The notes below the pieces were generated by a model that saw nothing but the letters and a program-made list of their open reading frames with translations, was not told where the DNA came from and made no database searches. From an uncultured bacterium (GTDB taxonomy: Bacteria > Cyanobacteriota > Vampirovibrionia > Gastranaerophilales > Gastranaerophilaceae), in NCBI GenBank assembly GCA_949288685.1, contig CASELB010000030.1:1-26991 (forward strand): a DNA stretch of 26,991 nucleotides. The letters run 5' to 3'. Positions within the stretch are counted from its first letter, which is position 1. Every line of letters starts with the position of its first letter. Made by a program: the position numbers and the translations under genes. Shown here in pieces: positions 16,139 through 23,848 of this stretch.

Positions 16139-17044
16139 ATGGTCGCAATTGATACAAATGTTTTTTATTTGCAAAGCGTTCTTAATCTTTCAAATACAAG
16201 AATGAGAGATTATGCAACTTCAACTGTCGATGAAATCCTAGAGGCGGAAGCTGCCCAGGGGAATGTTAATGCGCTTAATTATGCCAGAAAACTTTACAAT
16301 AATACGGATGAACTTATTGAATTATTCAGACTGTTTGATCCTGAAAATAAATATAGAATAATATCAGAAATGGACTACCAGACAAGAGAAGCCATCTTGC
16401 CCCTTCTTGAGCAGGAGGATATGGTTATCGGGATGCAATTTTTCACTAAAGATAAATTATTAACATTATTAGAGGATATTGAACCTGAAGAAATGGTTAA
16501 CCTGATGTTAAATACGTTTGATTTGGAAGAAATAATGTTAATGATGCCTGATGAAGAAGTACAGAACTTCTTTGCAAATAAAGAAGTTGAAAAGAAAGAC
16601 GTTGCTAAATATCTAAAGGCTTTGCCGCCTGAACTGATGCAGCAATTAATGGAATCTTTAACAGGGCAGCCGTCGTTCCAGGTAAATTCTACGGAGGTTA
16701 TTAATCAAATTACAAGTCTGGGTGACAGAGATTATGAAGCTGTTATGGCAAGTATTGATCCGTTTATTTTAAAACAGATAATATTTTCTATGTCAAAGGA
16801 TGATCCTGAATACTTGCAATTATTTGATAATGAAGTTTATATAAAGATGCTTAGTACATTAATGAAACCGGACATAATAAAACCAATGGAAGTTCTTGAA
16901 AAAGAAACATTGATGGAAATGTTGTCTCAGCTTGATGAAAACTATTTATCAATAGTAATGGTACAGGTTGATACACAATTGTTTGCGGAATACTTGATGA
17001 AAGATTGCCAGCCGCTGCTTGAACAAATAGTATCAAAGATGTAA
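16139..17044 (+). CDS. Helical-repeat protein resembling an isolated MgtE N-domain
   Basis: The ATG at 16139 is preceded by AAGG (16129-16132). The 301-residue product is acidic and almost wholly helical by eye. From about residue 55 it shows short helical units with the pattern xLLExIxPEEMxxLM, for example KDKLLTLLEDIEPEEMVNLM (105-124), and shorter copies at 156-172 and 190-215. This resembles the MgtE N-terminal superhelix and the related FliG folds. There is no CBS domain, no membrane segment and no FliG motif that I can identify, so it is neither a complete Mg2+ transporter nor a proven flagellar protein. The N-terminal 50 residues match nothing I know. No sure promoter is seen, though TATAAT occurs at 16122-16127. 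Its 3' end overlaps the opposing pncC-type gene by 12 bases. Confidence 0.85.
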   Translation: MVAIDTNVFYLQSVLNLSNTRMRDYATSTVDEILEAEAAQGNVNALNYARKLYNNTDELIELFRLFDPENKYRIISEMDYQTREAILPLLEQEDMVIGMQFFTKDKLLTLLEDIEPEEMVNLMLNTFDLEEIMLMMPDEEVQNFFANKEVEKKDVAKYLKALPPELMQQLMESLTGQPSFQVNSTEVINQITSLGDRDYEAVMASIDPFILKQIIFSMSKDDPEYLQLFDNEVYIKMLSTLMKPDIIKPMEVLEKETLMEMLSQLDENYLSIVMVQVDTQLFAEYLMKDCQPLLEQIVSKM

Positions 17045-17509
17045 TACTTTTTTTACAAGCATCAGTGCACTATTAGCAAAGAGTTCTTTCATTTGTTTGC
17101 GCGGAATGTCGGAGTCCAAAAGAATTTTCTCGATGTTTATTTTGTCCTTATAAAATACTGCTGCATAGCATAATCCGACCGGCTTTTGTACTGTGCCTCC
17201 TCCCGGACCGGCAATCCCTGTCGTTGCTACACAAATATCGGAGCCGGTTAGTTCTTTTAATCCCTGTACCATTTCTCGTGCGCATTCGGGGCTTACAGCT
17301 CCAAAATTTTCGAGAGTGTATTCTGTTACTTTTAGAACGGCGTTTTTTATTTCATTAGAATATGTAACAACATTATAGGTAATATAATTTGAACTGCCCG
17401 GAACATCTGTTAACTTGGAACTCAAGAGACCTCCGGTGCAAGATTCTGCTGTAGATATGGTTAAATTGTTATCAATTAAAAATCTTCCTATTTCATCTTC
17501 TAATTGCAT
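17033..17509 (-). CDS. pncC: CinA C-terminal domain protein (nicotinamide-nucleotide amidase, PncC type)
   Basis: Family members deamidate nicotinamide mononucleotide to nicotinate mononucleotide, recycling the by-product of NAD-dependent DNA ligase. The 158-residue product is a stand-alone CinA_C domain, without the N-terminal MoCF/COG1058 domain of full-length CinA. Motifs are AESCTGGLLSS (21-31), AVSPEC (71-76), GIAGPGGGT (98-106), and KPVGLCY (109-115). The ATG shares one base with the stop of the upstream secreted-protein gene (TAATG on the minus strand), so the two are translated from one mRNA. It ends with TGA, converging on and overlapping the plus-strand gene that ends at 17044. The domain call is firm; the enzymatic activity is inferred from the family. 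Confidence 0.92.
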   Translation of the reverse strand: MQLEDEIGRFLIDNNLTISTAESCTGGLLSSKLTDVPGSSNYITYNVVTYSNEIKNAVLKVTEYTLENFGAVSPECAREMVQGLKELTGSDICVATTGIAGPGGGTVQKPVGLCYAAVFYKDKINIEKILLDSDIPRKQMKELFANSALMLVKKVLHL

Positions 17510-18120
17510 TAAAAATTGCTCCTCTGCATAATAACTTTACCTTTTTTATCATAAAACTTATACTGGTTCCAGACACCTTTAAATTCGCCGTTTCCTTTAA
17601 AAATATACTGGGTTTCTCTGGATGTAAAATAACTTACACCTGCGAGCGTGCCGCTGCGCCGGTATTGTTCTGCAAAATAAGGGAATTTAGGATATAATCC
17701 TTTTATATTATCAACATAGCGCAGGTTGCCCAGTGCATCATAGTAATATATGGTCATAGGGTCGTCTTTTTTTTGCAGTCCGTATATATATAGTGAATTC
17801 ATTTTTTTGAAATACATGGCGGAAATGTTGTAATCTTTATACTCTTTATATCCTGCAGCTGCTACCATATAATGTTTTTTGTACTCTTTATCTTTTAAAT
17901 AGTCTTTGTACTTTGTTTTAAAATCTTCCATTTTAATTTTCTTTTCCGGCAGATTTTCTCCGAAAATATTTACCTGCATTTGTTTAATACTTTCTTCCCG
18001 TTCTTCTTGCGTAATTTCATCCCAATTAAAAACGACACTGCCAGTAAATAAAGTATCTTCGGCAGAAACCGGTGATGCTAATAATAAAAATATTGAAAAA
18101 TAAATTAAAAATTTATTCAT
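17509..18120 (-). CDS. Secreted protein of unknown function
   Basis: The ATG at 18120 (minus strand) is preceded by AGAGG. The 203-residue product has a classical signal peptide (about residues 1-20, ending PVSA before EDT), so it is exported. The mature part begins with a charged helical region (about 30-95). It then has a tyrosine-rich beta-like region with two related units, YYYDALGNLRYVD and a C-terminal YKFYDKKGKVIMQ, of the kind seen in MORN-like or YD-like beta-hairpin repeats. No catalytic motif or cysteine pair is visible. It is translationally coupled to the downstream pncC-type gene. I cannot name the family. Confidence 0.85.
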   Translation of the reverse strand: MNKFLIYFSIFLLLASPVSAEDTLFTGSVVFNWDEITQEEREESIKQMQVNIFGENLPEKKIKMEDFKTKYKDYLKDKEYKKHYMVAAAGYKEYKDYNISAMYFKKMNSLYIYGLQKKDDPMTIYYYDALGNLRYVDNIKGLYPKFPYFAEQYRRSGTLAGVSYFTSRETQYIFKGNGEFKGVWNQYKFYDKKGKVIMQRSNF

Positions 18121-18139
18121 AAAAACCTCTTTTGTTTAA

Positions 18140-18148
18140 ATTATATCA
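18140..18148 (-). promoter_or_regulatory. Extended -10 promoter for the secreted protein/pncC pair
   Basis: Read on the minus strand, TGA followed by perfect TATAAT (TGnTATAAT) occupies 18148 to 18140. No good -35 is seen. Transcription would start near 18133, leaving a leader of about 12 bases that contains the AGAGG binding site. Confidence 0.5.
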
Positions 18149-18203
18149 TATAACTTTGAGCAGCTTATAAAAATAATTTTGTTTTTACATAATCCTTTTG
18201 TAT

Positions 18204-18209
18204 TATAAT
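18204..18209 (+). promoter_or_regulatory. -10 box abutting the mnmG start
   Basis: Perfect TATAAT lies six bases before the mnmG ATG (18216). TTTACA (18184-18189) is upstream but only 14 bases away, short for a -35; TTTTTA (18182-18187) would give 16. With a normal +1 offset the transcript would begin at or beside the ATG. Confidence 0.5.
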
Positions 18210-18215
18210 CATTTT

Positions 18216-20081
18216 ATGAGTTATTTAGACAATAAATTTGATGTTATAGTAGTTGGCGCCGGTCATGCGGGCTGTGAAGCCGCCATTGCGTCTGCGCGCC
18301 TTGGTGCAAAAGTTCTGTTATTCAGTCTTAATCTTGATAATATCGCACTTATGCCCTGTAATCCGGCGATAGGCGGACCTGCAAAATCAACGCTTGTTCG
18401 GGAAATTGATGCCCTCGGCGGTGTTATGGGGGAAGCTGCAGATGCAACATATATTCAAATGAAAGTTTTAAACTCTTCTAAAGGACCTGCAGTAAGAGCG
18501 TTAAGGGCTCAGTCGGATAAAAAAGAATATATGCGTTATATGAGGAATATTCTGGAAAGTACCGATAATATCTGGCTAAAACAGGCAACCGTAACAGATT
18601 TGATAGCCGATGGCGATACAATAACCGGCGCGATTGATGAATTCGGTAACGAGTATAGTGCAGGTGCAATAATATTAACTACCGGAACATCATTAAACGG
18701 CAAAATATATATAGGACTTAAGTCTTATAATGCCGGACGCCTCGGAGAAATGCCTGCAATAGGACTTTCAGACTCTCTTAAAAAACTCGGTTTTACGGTA
18801 AAGAAACTTAAGACAGGAACGCCGGCTAGGGTTGATAAAAGGACAATTGATTATTCAAAAATGACTATTCAACCTGGTGATGATAAATTAACTTTTTATT
18901 CTTTTAAGCCGGACAGACCGGTAAGACCTCAGGTTCCGTGTTATTTAACAAGGACCAACGAAATTACACATCAAATAATAAGAGAAAATCTTGATAAATC
19001 ACCAATGTATCAAGGTTTAATTGAAGGCGTAGGTCCCCGCTACTGTCCTTCTATTGAAGATAAAGTAAAACGTTTTGCTTCAAATCCGTCTCACCACATA
19101 TTTATTGAGCCGGAAGGAATGAATACTTATGAAGTTTATATTCAAGGCTTTTCAACGAGTTTGCCGGCAGATGTACAGGTTAAAATGGTTCGTTCTCTTC
19201 CCGGGCTTGAAAATGCTCACATAATAAAGCCGGCGTATGCTGTTGAGTATGATTATATTCCTGCGGTTCAAACTACTCATTCTTTAATGTCGAAACGGAT
19301 AAAAGGTTTGTTTTTTGCAGGACAAATTAACGGTACAAGCGGATACGAAGAAGCTGCCGCTCAAGGACTAGTTGCCGGAGTTAATGCGGTTAAATATCTG
19401 GATAACACTGAGATGATTACATTCAGCCGGAGTTCATCATATATCGGTACGCTTATTGATGATCTGGTTACAAAAGATATTCAAGAACCTTACAGAATGC
19501 TTACATCCCGTTCAGAGTACCGTTTATTATTGAGACAGGATAATGCGGATGAACGGCTTACACCTCTCGGTCATAAAATAGGATTGATTGATGATGTGCA
19601 ATATTCAATTTTTAAAACTAAGCAAGAAAAAATAAAACAGGAGATTGAACGTTTAAATCAGGCTAAACTATCATGTAATGATAGTGTTAATAGTATACTT
19701 GCAAAGTATAACGAATCTATCGACAGAGGTGTCAGGTTATCTGAACTTTTGAAACGCCCGAATATTGATTATTCAGCGTTGAAAGAAATTGATGAAGAAA
19801 CCCGAGCGCTTAATTTGCCGGATGATATTACACAGGAAGCGGAAATCCTTATTAAATATGACGGGTATATAAAACGTCAGGAAAATCAGATTGAAAATAC
19901 GGAACAGCTTGAAAAATATAAGATACCTGATAATTTTGATTACGGCAGGGTAAAAAGTATTTCATCGGAAAGCCGGGAAAAACTTGAAAAAATCAGACCT
20001 GTTAACCTTGCGCAGGCATCAAGAATCGGCGGAGTAAAGCCTGCTGATATTTCCGTAATGATGGTAATTCTGGGAAAATAA
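18216..20081 (+). CDS. mnmG: tRNA U34 carboxymethylaminomethyl synthase, FAD subunit
   Basis: With MnmE it installs the cmnm5 group on U34 of tRNAs reading NNA/NNG codons. The start is the ATG at 18216, giving MSYLDNKFDVIVVGAG; an upstream TTG at 18198 would lie on the -10 region. The product is 621 residues, normal. Seen are the FAD dinucleotide-binding motif GAGHAGCEAA (14-23), C48 in MPCNPAIGGPAKS, the GIDA signature GPAVRALRAQ (90-99), and C277 in PRYCPSIED, at the same number as the E. coli catalytic cysteine. A GTSGYEEAAAQG stretch and the C-terminal helical MnmE-binding domain are intact. No Shine-Dalgarno precedes the ATG. The rlmD-type gene starts one base after its stop. Confidence 0.97.
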   Translation: MSYLDNKFDVIVVGAGHAGCEAAIASARLGAKVLLFSLNLDNIALMPCNPAIGGPAKSTLVREIDALGGVMGEAADATYIQMKVLNSSKGPAVRALRAQSDKKEYMRYMRNILESTDNIWLKQATVTDLIADGDTITGAIDEFGNEYSAGAIILTTGTSLNGKIYIGLKSYNAGRLGEMPAIGLSDSLKKLGFTVKKLKTGTPARVDKRTIDYSKMTIQPGDDKLTFYSFKPDRPVRPQVPCYLTRTNEITHQIIRENLDKSPMYQGLIEGVGPRYCPSIEDKVKRFASNPSHHIFIEPEGMNTYEVYIQGFSTSLPADVQVKMVRSLPGLENAHIIKPAYAVEYDYIPAVQTTHSLMSKRIKGLFFAGQINGTSGYEEAAAQGLVAGVNAVKYLDNTEMITFSRSSSYIGTLIDDLVTKDIQEPYRMLTSRSEYRLLLRQDNADERLTPLGHKIGLIDDVQYSIFKTKQEKIKQEIERLNQAKLSCNDSVNSILAKYNESIDRGVRLSELLKRPNIDYSALKEIDEETRALNLPDDITQEAEILIKYDGYIKRQENQIENTEQLEKYKIPDNFDYGRVKSISSESREKLEKIRPVNLAQASRIGGVKPADISVMMVILGK

Positions 20082-20082
20082 A

Positions 20083-21444
20083 ATGAACACCGGCGATATA
20101 ATATTTTTAGATATAGAAAAACTTAACAGTGAAGGCGCCGGACTCGGGCGAAAAGATAATTTTGTAATTTTTGTTCCGGATACTTGCCCGGGCGATACTG
20201 TAAAATGTAAGATTACAAGGGCAAAAAAGAATTATGCGGAAGCTGAAGTAATTGAGATAATTGCACCATCGGCTTTCCGGCGGTTGCCGGAATGTAAGCT
20301 GCAAAAGGTTTGCGGCGGATGCACTCTTCAGCATATTCAATATGAAAAACAACTTGAGTATAAAAAAACAATAGTTGAAGACACCCTTTATTCAATTATC
20401 GGGGAAAAGGTTGTTGTTAATAACCCTGTATCTTCCGGCAAGGAATTCGGGTACAGGTGTAAAGTCCAGTATCCAGTAAGGTGCGGAAAAGGTAATAATA
20501 CGCGTTTATATGCGGGATATTTTAAAACAGGTTCGCATGAACTTGTTAATATTAAGTATTGCCCTGTTCATAATAAAATCTGTGATGAAATAATAGAGTT
20601 TATAAAAACAGAAGGCGAAGCGTTAAAAATTACAGGATATAATGAAATATCTCATTTTGGCGAATTAAGACATATTGTTCTCAGATTTTCTGAATTTTCA
20701 GGTTCTGTGCTGGTTACGCTTGTTATTAATCAGGAAAGTTTAACTATACCTGCAAAATTTAAAATGCTTGCAGAAAAATTGATGAATAACTTTAATAATA
20801 TAAGCGGTGTTTGTTTAAATTTTAATCCGTTAAAAACAAATGTTGTTCTCGGAAAAATAACACGGCTAATTGCAGGAAAAGATTTTGTCGAAGAAAAATT
20901 GTGTGATATCACATTTAAAATTAGTGCAGATACATTTTTTCAGGTCAATCCTTCCTGTGCAAATATGATGTTCGGGTTTATTAAGAATTATATTTCTAAT
21001 AACTTTCACTCACCGTCTCTTCTTGATGCGTACGCCGGGATAGCTGCATTTGGAATAACGCTTTCCGGGTTGTGCAGCTCTGTAATGAGTGTAGAATTGA
21101 ACGAAAATGCTGTTTTGAATGCAAAAGAAAAAATTGCGGAAAATCAGATAAACAATATTGAAGTACTCGCATCAGATACCTTTAAGTATGTAAAACAAAC
21201 TGATAAAGTTTTTGATATAACCATACTTGACCCGCCCAGAAAAGGGTGCGGCGAGAATTTACTAAAAGAAATAATAAGAGTTACCGGAAATACTGTTATT
21301 TATGTGAGCTGCAGCCCGAAAAGTCTTGCGCAGGATTTAAAATTTTTATTGAAAAACGGTTGGAAAATTAATGAAATTCAGCCGTTTGATATGTTTCCCA
21401 ATACTTCACATATTGAGAATGTGGCAATTTTAAAACGCGTATAA
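20083..21444 (+). CDS. rlmD: 23S rRNA (uracil-5-)-methyltransferase of the RlmD/TrmA family
   Basis: SAM-dependent C5 methylation of a uridine in rRNA (or tRNA, in TrmA). The product is 453 residues. An N-terminal TRAM domain (about 1-60) binds RNA. Four cysteines, C71, C77, C80 (CKLQKVCGGC) and C160 (KYCPV), fit the [4Fe-4S] site of RlmD. The C-terminal Rossmann methyltransferase domain shows FFQVNP, DAYAGIAAFG (SAM site), DPPRKG (starting D383) and the catalytic cysteine C410 in VSCSP. The iron-sulfur site favours RlmD-type over classical TrmA, but the exact target uridine cannot be read from sequence. It starts one base after mnmG with a weak binding site, so it is probably co-translated, and it ends 3 bases from the opposing TPR gene. 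Confidence 0.88.
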   Translation: MNTGDIIFLDIEKLNSEGAGLGRKDNFVIFVPDTCPGDTVKCKITRAKKNYAEAEVIEIIAPSAFRRLPECKLQKVCGGCTLQHIQYEKQLEYKKTIVEDTLYSIIGEKVVVNNPVSSGKEFGYRCKVQYPVRCGKGNNTRLYAGYFKTGSHELVNIKYCPVHNKICDEIIEFIKTEGEALKITGYNEISHFGELRHIVLRFSEFSGSVLVTLVINQESLTIPAKFKMLAEKLMNNFNNISGVCLNFNPLKTNVVLGKITRLIAGKDFVEEKLCDITFKISADTFFQVNPSCANMMFGFIKNYISNNFHSPSLLDAYAGIAAFGITLSGLCSSVMSVELNENAVLNAKEKIAENQINNIEVLASDTFKYVKQTDKVFDITILDPPRKGCGENLLKEIIRVTGNTVIYVSCSPKSLAQDLKFLLKNGWKINEIQPFDMFPNTSHIENVAILKRV

Positions 21445-21447
21445 TTT

Positions 21448-22221
21448 TTAGTATTGAATACCGATACTATTTATCATTTCTTTTATTCTATTATGTTGAT
21501 ATGAATCTCCGTAGAGTTTATATAGTTCTGCTGCGATAACCAAATCGTTCAGCATTTGATAAGATTTTCCGGGTAGCTGGCTGTAACATAATGCCCGTTG
21601 ATAATATACATCAGCATCATTTGCTTTGTAACTTAAATACGTTGATAAATCTTTAACACAATTTTTGTATTTTTTTAATCCGGAATATGCAAATCCGCGG
21701 GTTTTGTACCCTTCTTTGTAATTACTGTTAAGGTGCATGCATTTTGTTAAATCATCAATAGTTCCCTGATAATCATTCCCGTGAAACTTAATAACAGCCC
21801 TTGTATTGTAAAGCAGATAGCTTTCCGGATATTGAGTTATAAGGTTATTAATTTTTTCAAGTTGTCCGTCATATTTCCCCTGAACGATTGCAAGCGTAAT
21901 TTTTCCGTGCTGCGGGGACATATAATTTTCATCAAGGGATATTGCTTTGTTATAATCGTCAAGTGCTGCATTATAATTTTTCATTATTTTGTAAATATTT
22001 CCGCGGTTATTATAGAATTGCGGGCTGTCAGGATATTTTGCAATACAGGCATTAAGAAATTTTAAACCTCCTTCAAGTCCTTCTTCATTAACAGAGTCGG
22101 CAAAGTCATTTTCCATTGTATAAGGATTACAAATCAGCACGTCATTTCTTACAGCAATTCCGGCATATACGCTAAGAGCTGATAATAACAACAAACAAAT
22201 ACAAATTATACCTTTCTTCAT
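21448..22221 (-). CDS. Secreted tetratricopeptide-repeat protein
   Basis: The minus-strand ATG at 22221 gives a 257-residue product with a signal peptide of about 20 residues (MKKGIICICLLLLSALSVYA). The mature part holds at least four TPR-like helix pairs: SPQFYNNRGNIYKIMKNYNA with its second helix around 66-98, a degenerate unit near 105-133, YLLYNTRAVIKFHGNDY from about 135, YKEGYKTRGFAYSGLKKY from about 170, and ADVYYQRALCYSQL near 204-217. TPR domains mediate protein-protein contacts; the partner is unknown. It faces the rlmD-type gene with three bases between the stops and no visible terminator. A TATAAT lies seven bases before the ATG and no Shine-Dalgarno is present. Confidence 0.88.
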   Translation of the reverse strand: MKKGIICICLLLLSALSVYAGIAVRNDVLICNPYTMENDFADSVNEEGLEGGLKFLNACIAKYPDSPQFYNNRGNIYKIMKNYNAALDDYNKAISLDENYMSPQHGKITLAIVQGKYDGQLEKINNLITQYPESYLLYNTRAVIKFHGNDYQGTIDDLTKCMHLNSNYKEGYKTRGFAYSGLKKYKNCVKDLSTYLSYKANDADVYYQRALCYSQLPGKSYQMLNDLVIAAELYKLYGDSYQHNRIKEMINSIGIQY

Positions 22222-22228
22222 AGCATTA

Positions 22229-22234
22229 ATTATA
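22229..22234 (-). promoter_or_regulatory. -10 box abutting the TPR gene start
   Basis: Perfect TATAAT on the minus strand, separated from the ATG (22221) by TAATGCT. No -35 consensus is found at 16-18 bases. A transcript from here would begin at about the ATG. Confidence 0.4.
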
Positions 22235-22263
22235 CATAAATTTTAAGTAATAGTATACACTAC

Positions 22264-22291
22264 TTGCGATAAACTCTTTGGGAAGTATAAT
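22264..22291 (+). promoter_or_regulatory. Promoter for tRNA-Arg (and probably miaB)
   Basis: TTGCGA (22264-22269, 4/6) and perfect TATAAT (22286-22291) with a 16-base spacer. The transcription start would be near 22298, about 30 bases before the tRNA. Confidence 0.6.
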
Positions 22292-22329
22292 AAAAAAAGA
22301 GATGGTTTTGCAATCTGCAAACCACACGC

Positions 22330-22403
22330 GTGCTTGTAGCTCAGTTGGATAGAGCGTAGGTCTCCGAAGCCTGAGGTCATGGGTTCGACTCCCATCAAGC
22401 ACG
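22330..22403 (+). tRNA. tRNA-Arg (anticodon CCG)
   Basis: A full cloverleaf folds by hand. Acceptor stem GTGCTTG / CAAGCAC; D-arm GCTC-AGTTGGATA-GAGC; anticodon stem TAGGT / GCCTG (with two G:T pairs); loop CTCCGAA carrying anticodon CCG; variable AGGTC; T-arm ATGGG-TTCGACT-CCCAT. Discriminator base is G73. CCA is not encoded and must be added. It reads the codon CGG. Confidence 0.96.
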
Positions 22404-22450
22404 TTTTATAAATTTGTTTACCACTCCTTTATACGGGTGAAAGGGATAAA

Positions 22451-23764
22451 ATGAAAAAGGTATATGTAGAAACTCTTGGCTGCCAGATGAATAAATCCGA
22501 TGCGGAAAGAATGCTGGGGATGCTGGAATGTATCGGGTATACAGAAACAGAAAACCCGAAAGATGCAGATTTACTTATTATTAATACTTGTTCAATAAGA
22601 AAGTTGTCGGAAGATAAGGCATACAGTGCAATTGGTGTTTGGGGTAAGTGGAAAAAGAATAAACCTGATTTAAAAATTGCATTTTGCGGGTGCGTTGCTC
22701 AGCAGGTGCAGAAAGATTTGTTTAGAAGAGCGCCTTATGTTGACTTAGTTCTCGGTACTCAAAGACTTTATGAATTACCGGAATTGATAAAACGCATTGA
22801 AAATGGTGAACGCGTTGTCTCGTGTGATGAAACTCCTTGCAGTGAAAGAGAAGAAATAAAACGTGTAAAAGGAATAAATGCGTGGATTCCGATAATGGAA
22901 GGGTGCAATAATTTCTGTACCTATTGTATTGTTCCTTATACAAGAGGACGGGAGCGCTCCCGCGCACCGGAAGCAATTATAAAAGAAGCTCAAAAGGCGT
23001 TAGACGAGGGATTTAAAGAAATTACACTTCTCGGGCAAAATGTTGACAGCTACAAATCCAACGATAACGAAGGTAATAATGTAAATCTTGCAGAACTCTT
23101 GCGGCGTTTAAATGCTTTGCCGGGTAAGTTTAGAATTCGTTTTGTGACCTCATATCCTACGGATATTACGGAGGAATTAATTGATACTGTAATTTCACTT
23201 GATAAAGTTTGCGAGTATTTTCATATTCCTATGCAATCAGGTGATAGTGATGTTTTGAAAAAAATGAACCGCAGGTATGATAAAGAAACTTATGGCAAGA
23301 TTTGTGCAAATATCAGAAACAAAATTCCTGATGTAACAATAACAAGTGATTTTATAGCGGGTTTTCCCGGAGAAACTGAGGAGCAGTTTCAGCATACACT
23401 TGATGCAATGTCCGAGTTTGAATTGGATTATTCAAATACTGCTGCTTATTCTCCGCGGGAAAAGACAGTTGCCGCAAAATGGGTTGATAAATTTATCCCC
23501 GAGGATATTAAGTCCGAGAGGTTAGCGAGGTTAAATGCTCATAACCAGAAGTGCTGTTTAAATTCCAATAAAAAATTTCTGGGTAAAACTCTTGAAGTCC
23601 TTGTAGAACGATATGATGACAATAACGGGAAAAAAATTTTATCAGGACGCTCCAGAAATAACAAAATGGTTCATGCTCCTTACGACAAGGATATGACAGG
23701 TAAGTTTGTTAATGTAAAAATTACTGCGGCGCATACGTGGCATTTAGAGGGAGAAGTTATTTAG
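22451..23764 (+). CDS. miaB: tRNA-2-methylthio-N6-(dimethylallyl)adenosine synthase
   Basis: Radical-SAM methylthiotransferase that converts i6A37 to ms2i6A37 in tRNAs reading UNN codons. The start ATG follows GAAAGGG. The product is 437 residues, full length. The N-terminal MTTase domain carries cluster cysteines C11, C47 and C81 (GCQMN, NTCSIR, GCVAQ). The radical-SAM CxxxCxxC is C152, C156 and C159 (CNNFCTYCIVPYTRGRERSR), whose following residues match MiaB rather than RimO or MtaB. A C-terminal TRAM domain ends the protein. It lies 47 bases after tRNA-Arg(CCG) with no terminator between them, so it may be transcribed from the tRNA promoter. That tRNA is not a MiaB substrate by the A36 rule, so the linkage is positional. 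Confidence 0.96.
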   Translation: MKKVYVETLGCQMNKSDAERMLGMLECIGYTETENPKDADLLIINTCSIRKLSEDKAYSAIGVWGKWKKNKPDLKIAFCGCVAQQVQKDLFRRAPYVDLVLGTQRLYELPELIKRIENGERVVSCDETPCSEREEIKRVKGINAWIPIMEGCNNFCTYCIVPYTRGRERSRAPEAIIKEAQKALDEGFKEITLLGQNVDSYKSNDNEGNNVNLAELLRRLNALPGKFRIRFVTSYPTDITEELIDTVISLDKVCEYFHIPMQSGDSDVLKKMNRRYDKETYGKICANIRNKIPDVTITSDFIAGFPGETEEQFQHTLDAMSEFELDYSNTAAYSPREKTVAAKWVDKFIPEDIKSERLARLNAHNQKCCLNSNKKFLGKTLEVLVERYDDNNGKKILSGRSRNNKMVHAPYDKDMTGKFVNVKITAAHTWHLEGEVI

Positions 23765-23770
23765 CGTTAA

Positions 23771-23790
23771 AAAAAGTACCTAAACTTTTT
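23771..23790 (+). terminator. Weak terminator-like hairpin after miaB
   Basis: Seven-base stem AAAAAGT (23771-23777) / ACTTTTT (23784-23790) with loop ACCTAA, starting 6 bases past the miaB stop. The stem is almost all A:T and its 3' arm itself supplies the T-run, so termination would be weak. Confidence 0.35.
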
Positions 23791-23802
23791 CCGTTATTTT
23801 TG

Positions 23803-23811
23803 TGTTAAAAT
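23803..23811 (+). promoter_or_regulatory. Extended -10 promoter candidate for proS
   Basis: TGT followed by TAAAAT (5/6) at 23803-23811 fits TGnTATAAT. No clear -35 is present. The start would be near 23818, giving a leader of about 30 bases with AGAGG (23834-23838). Confidence 0.4.
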
Positions 23812-23848
23812 TTATAGGCTTAATGATTAAAAAAGAGGTTCAAGACTT

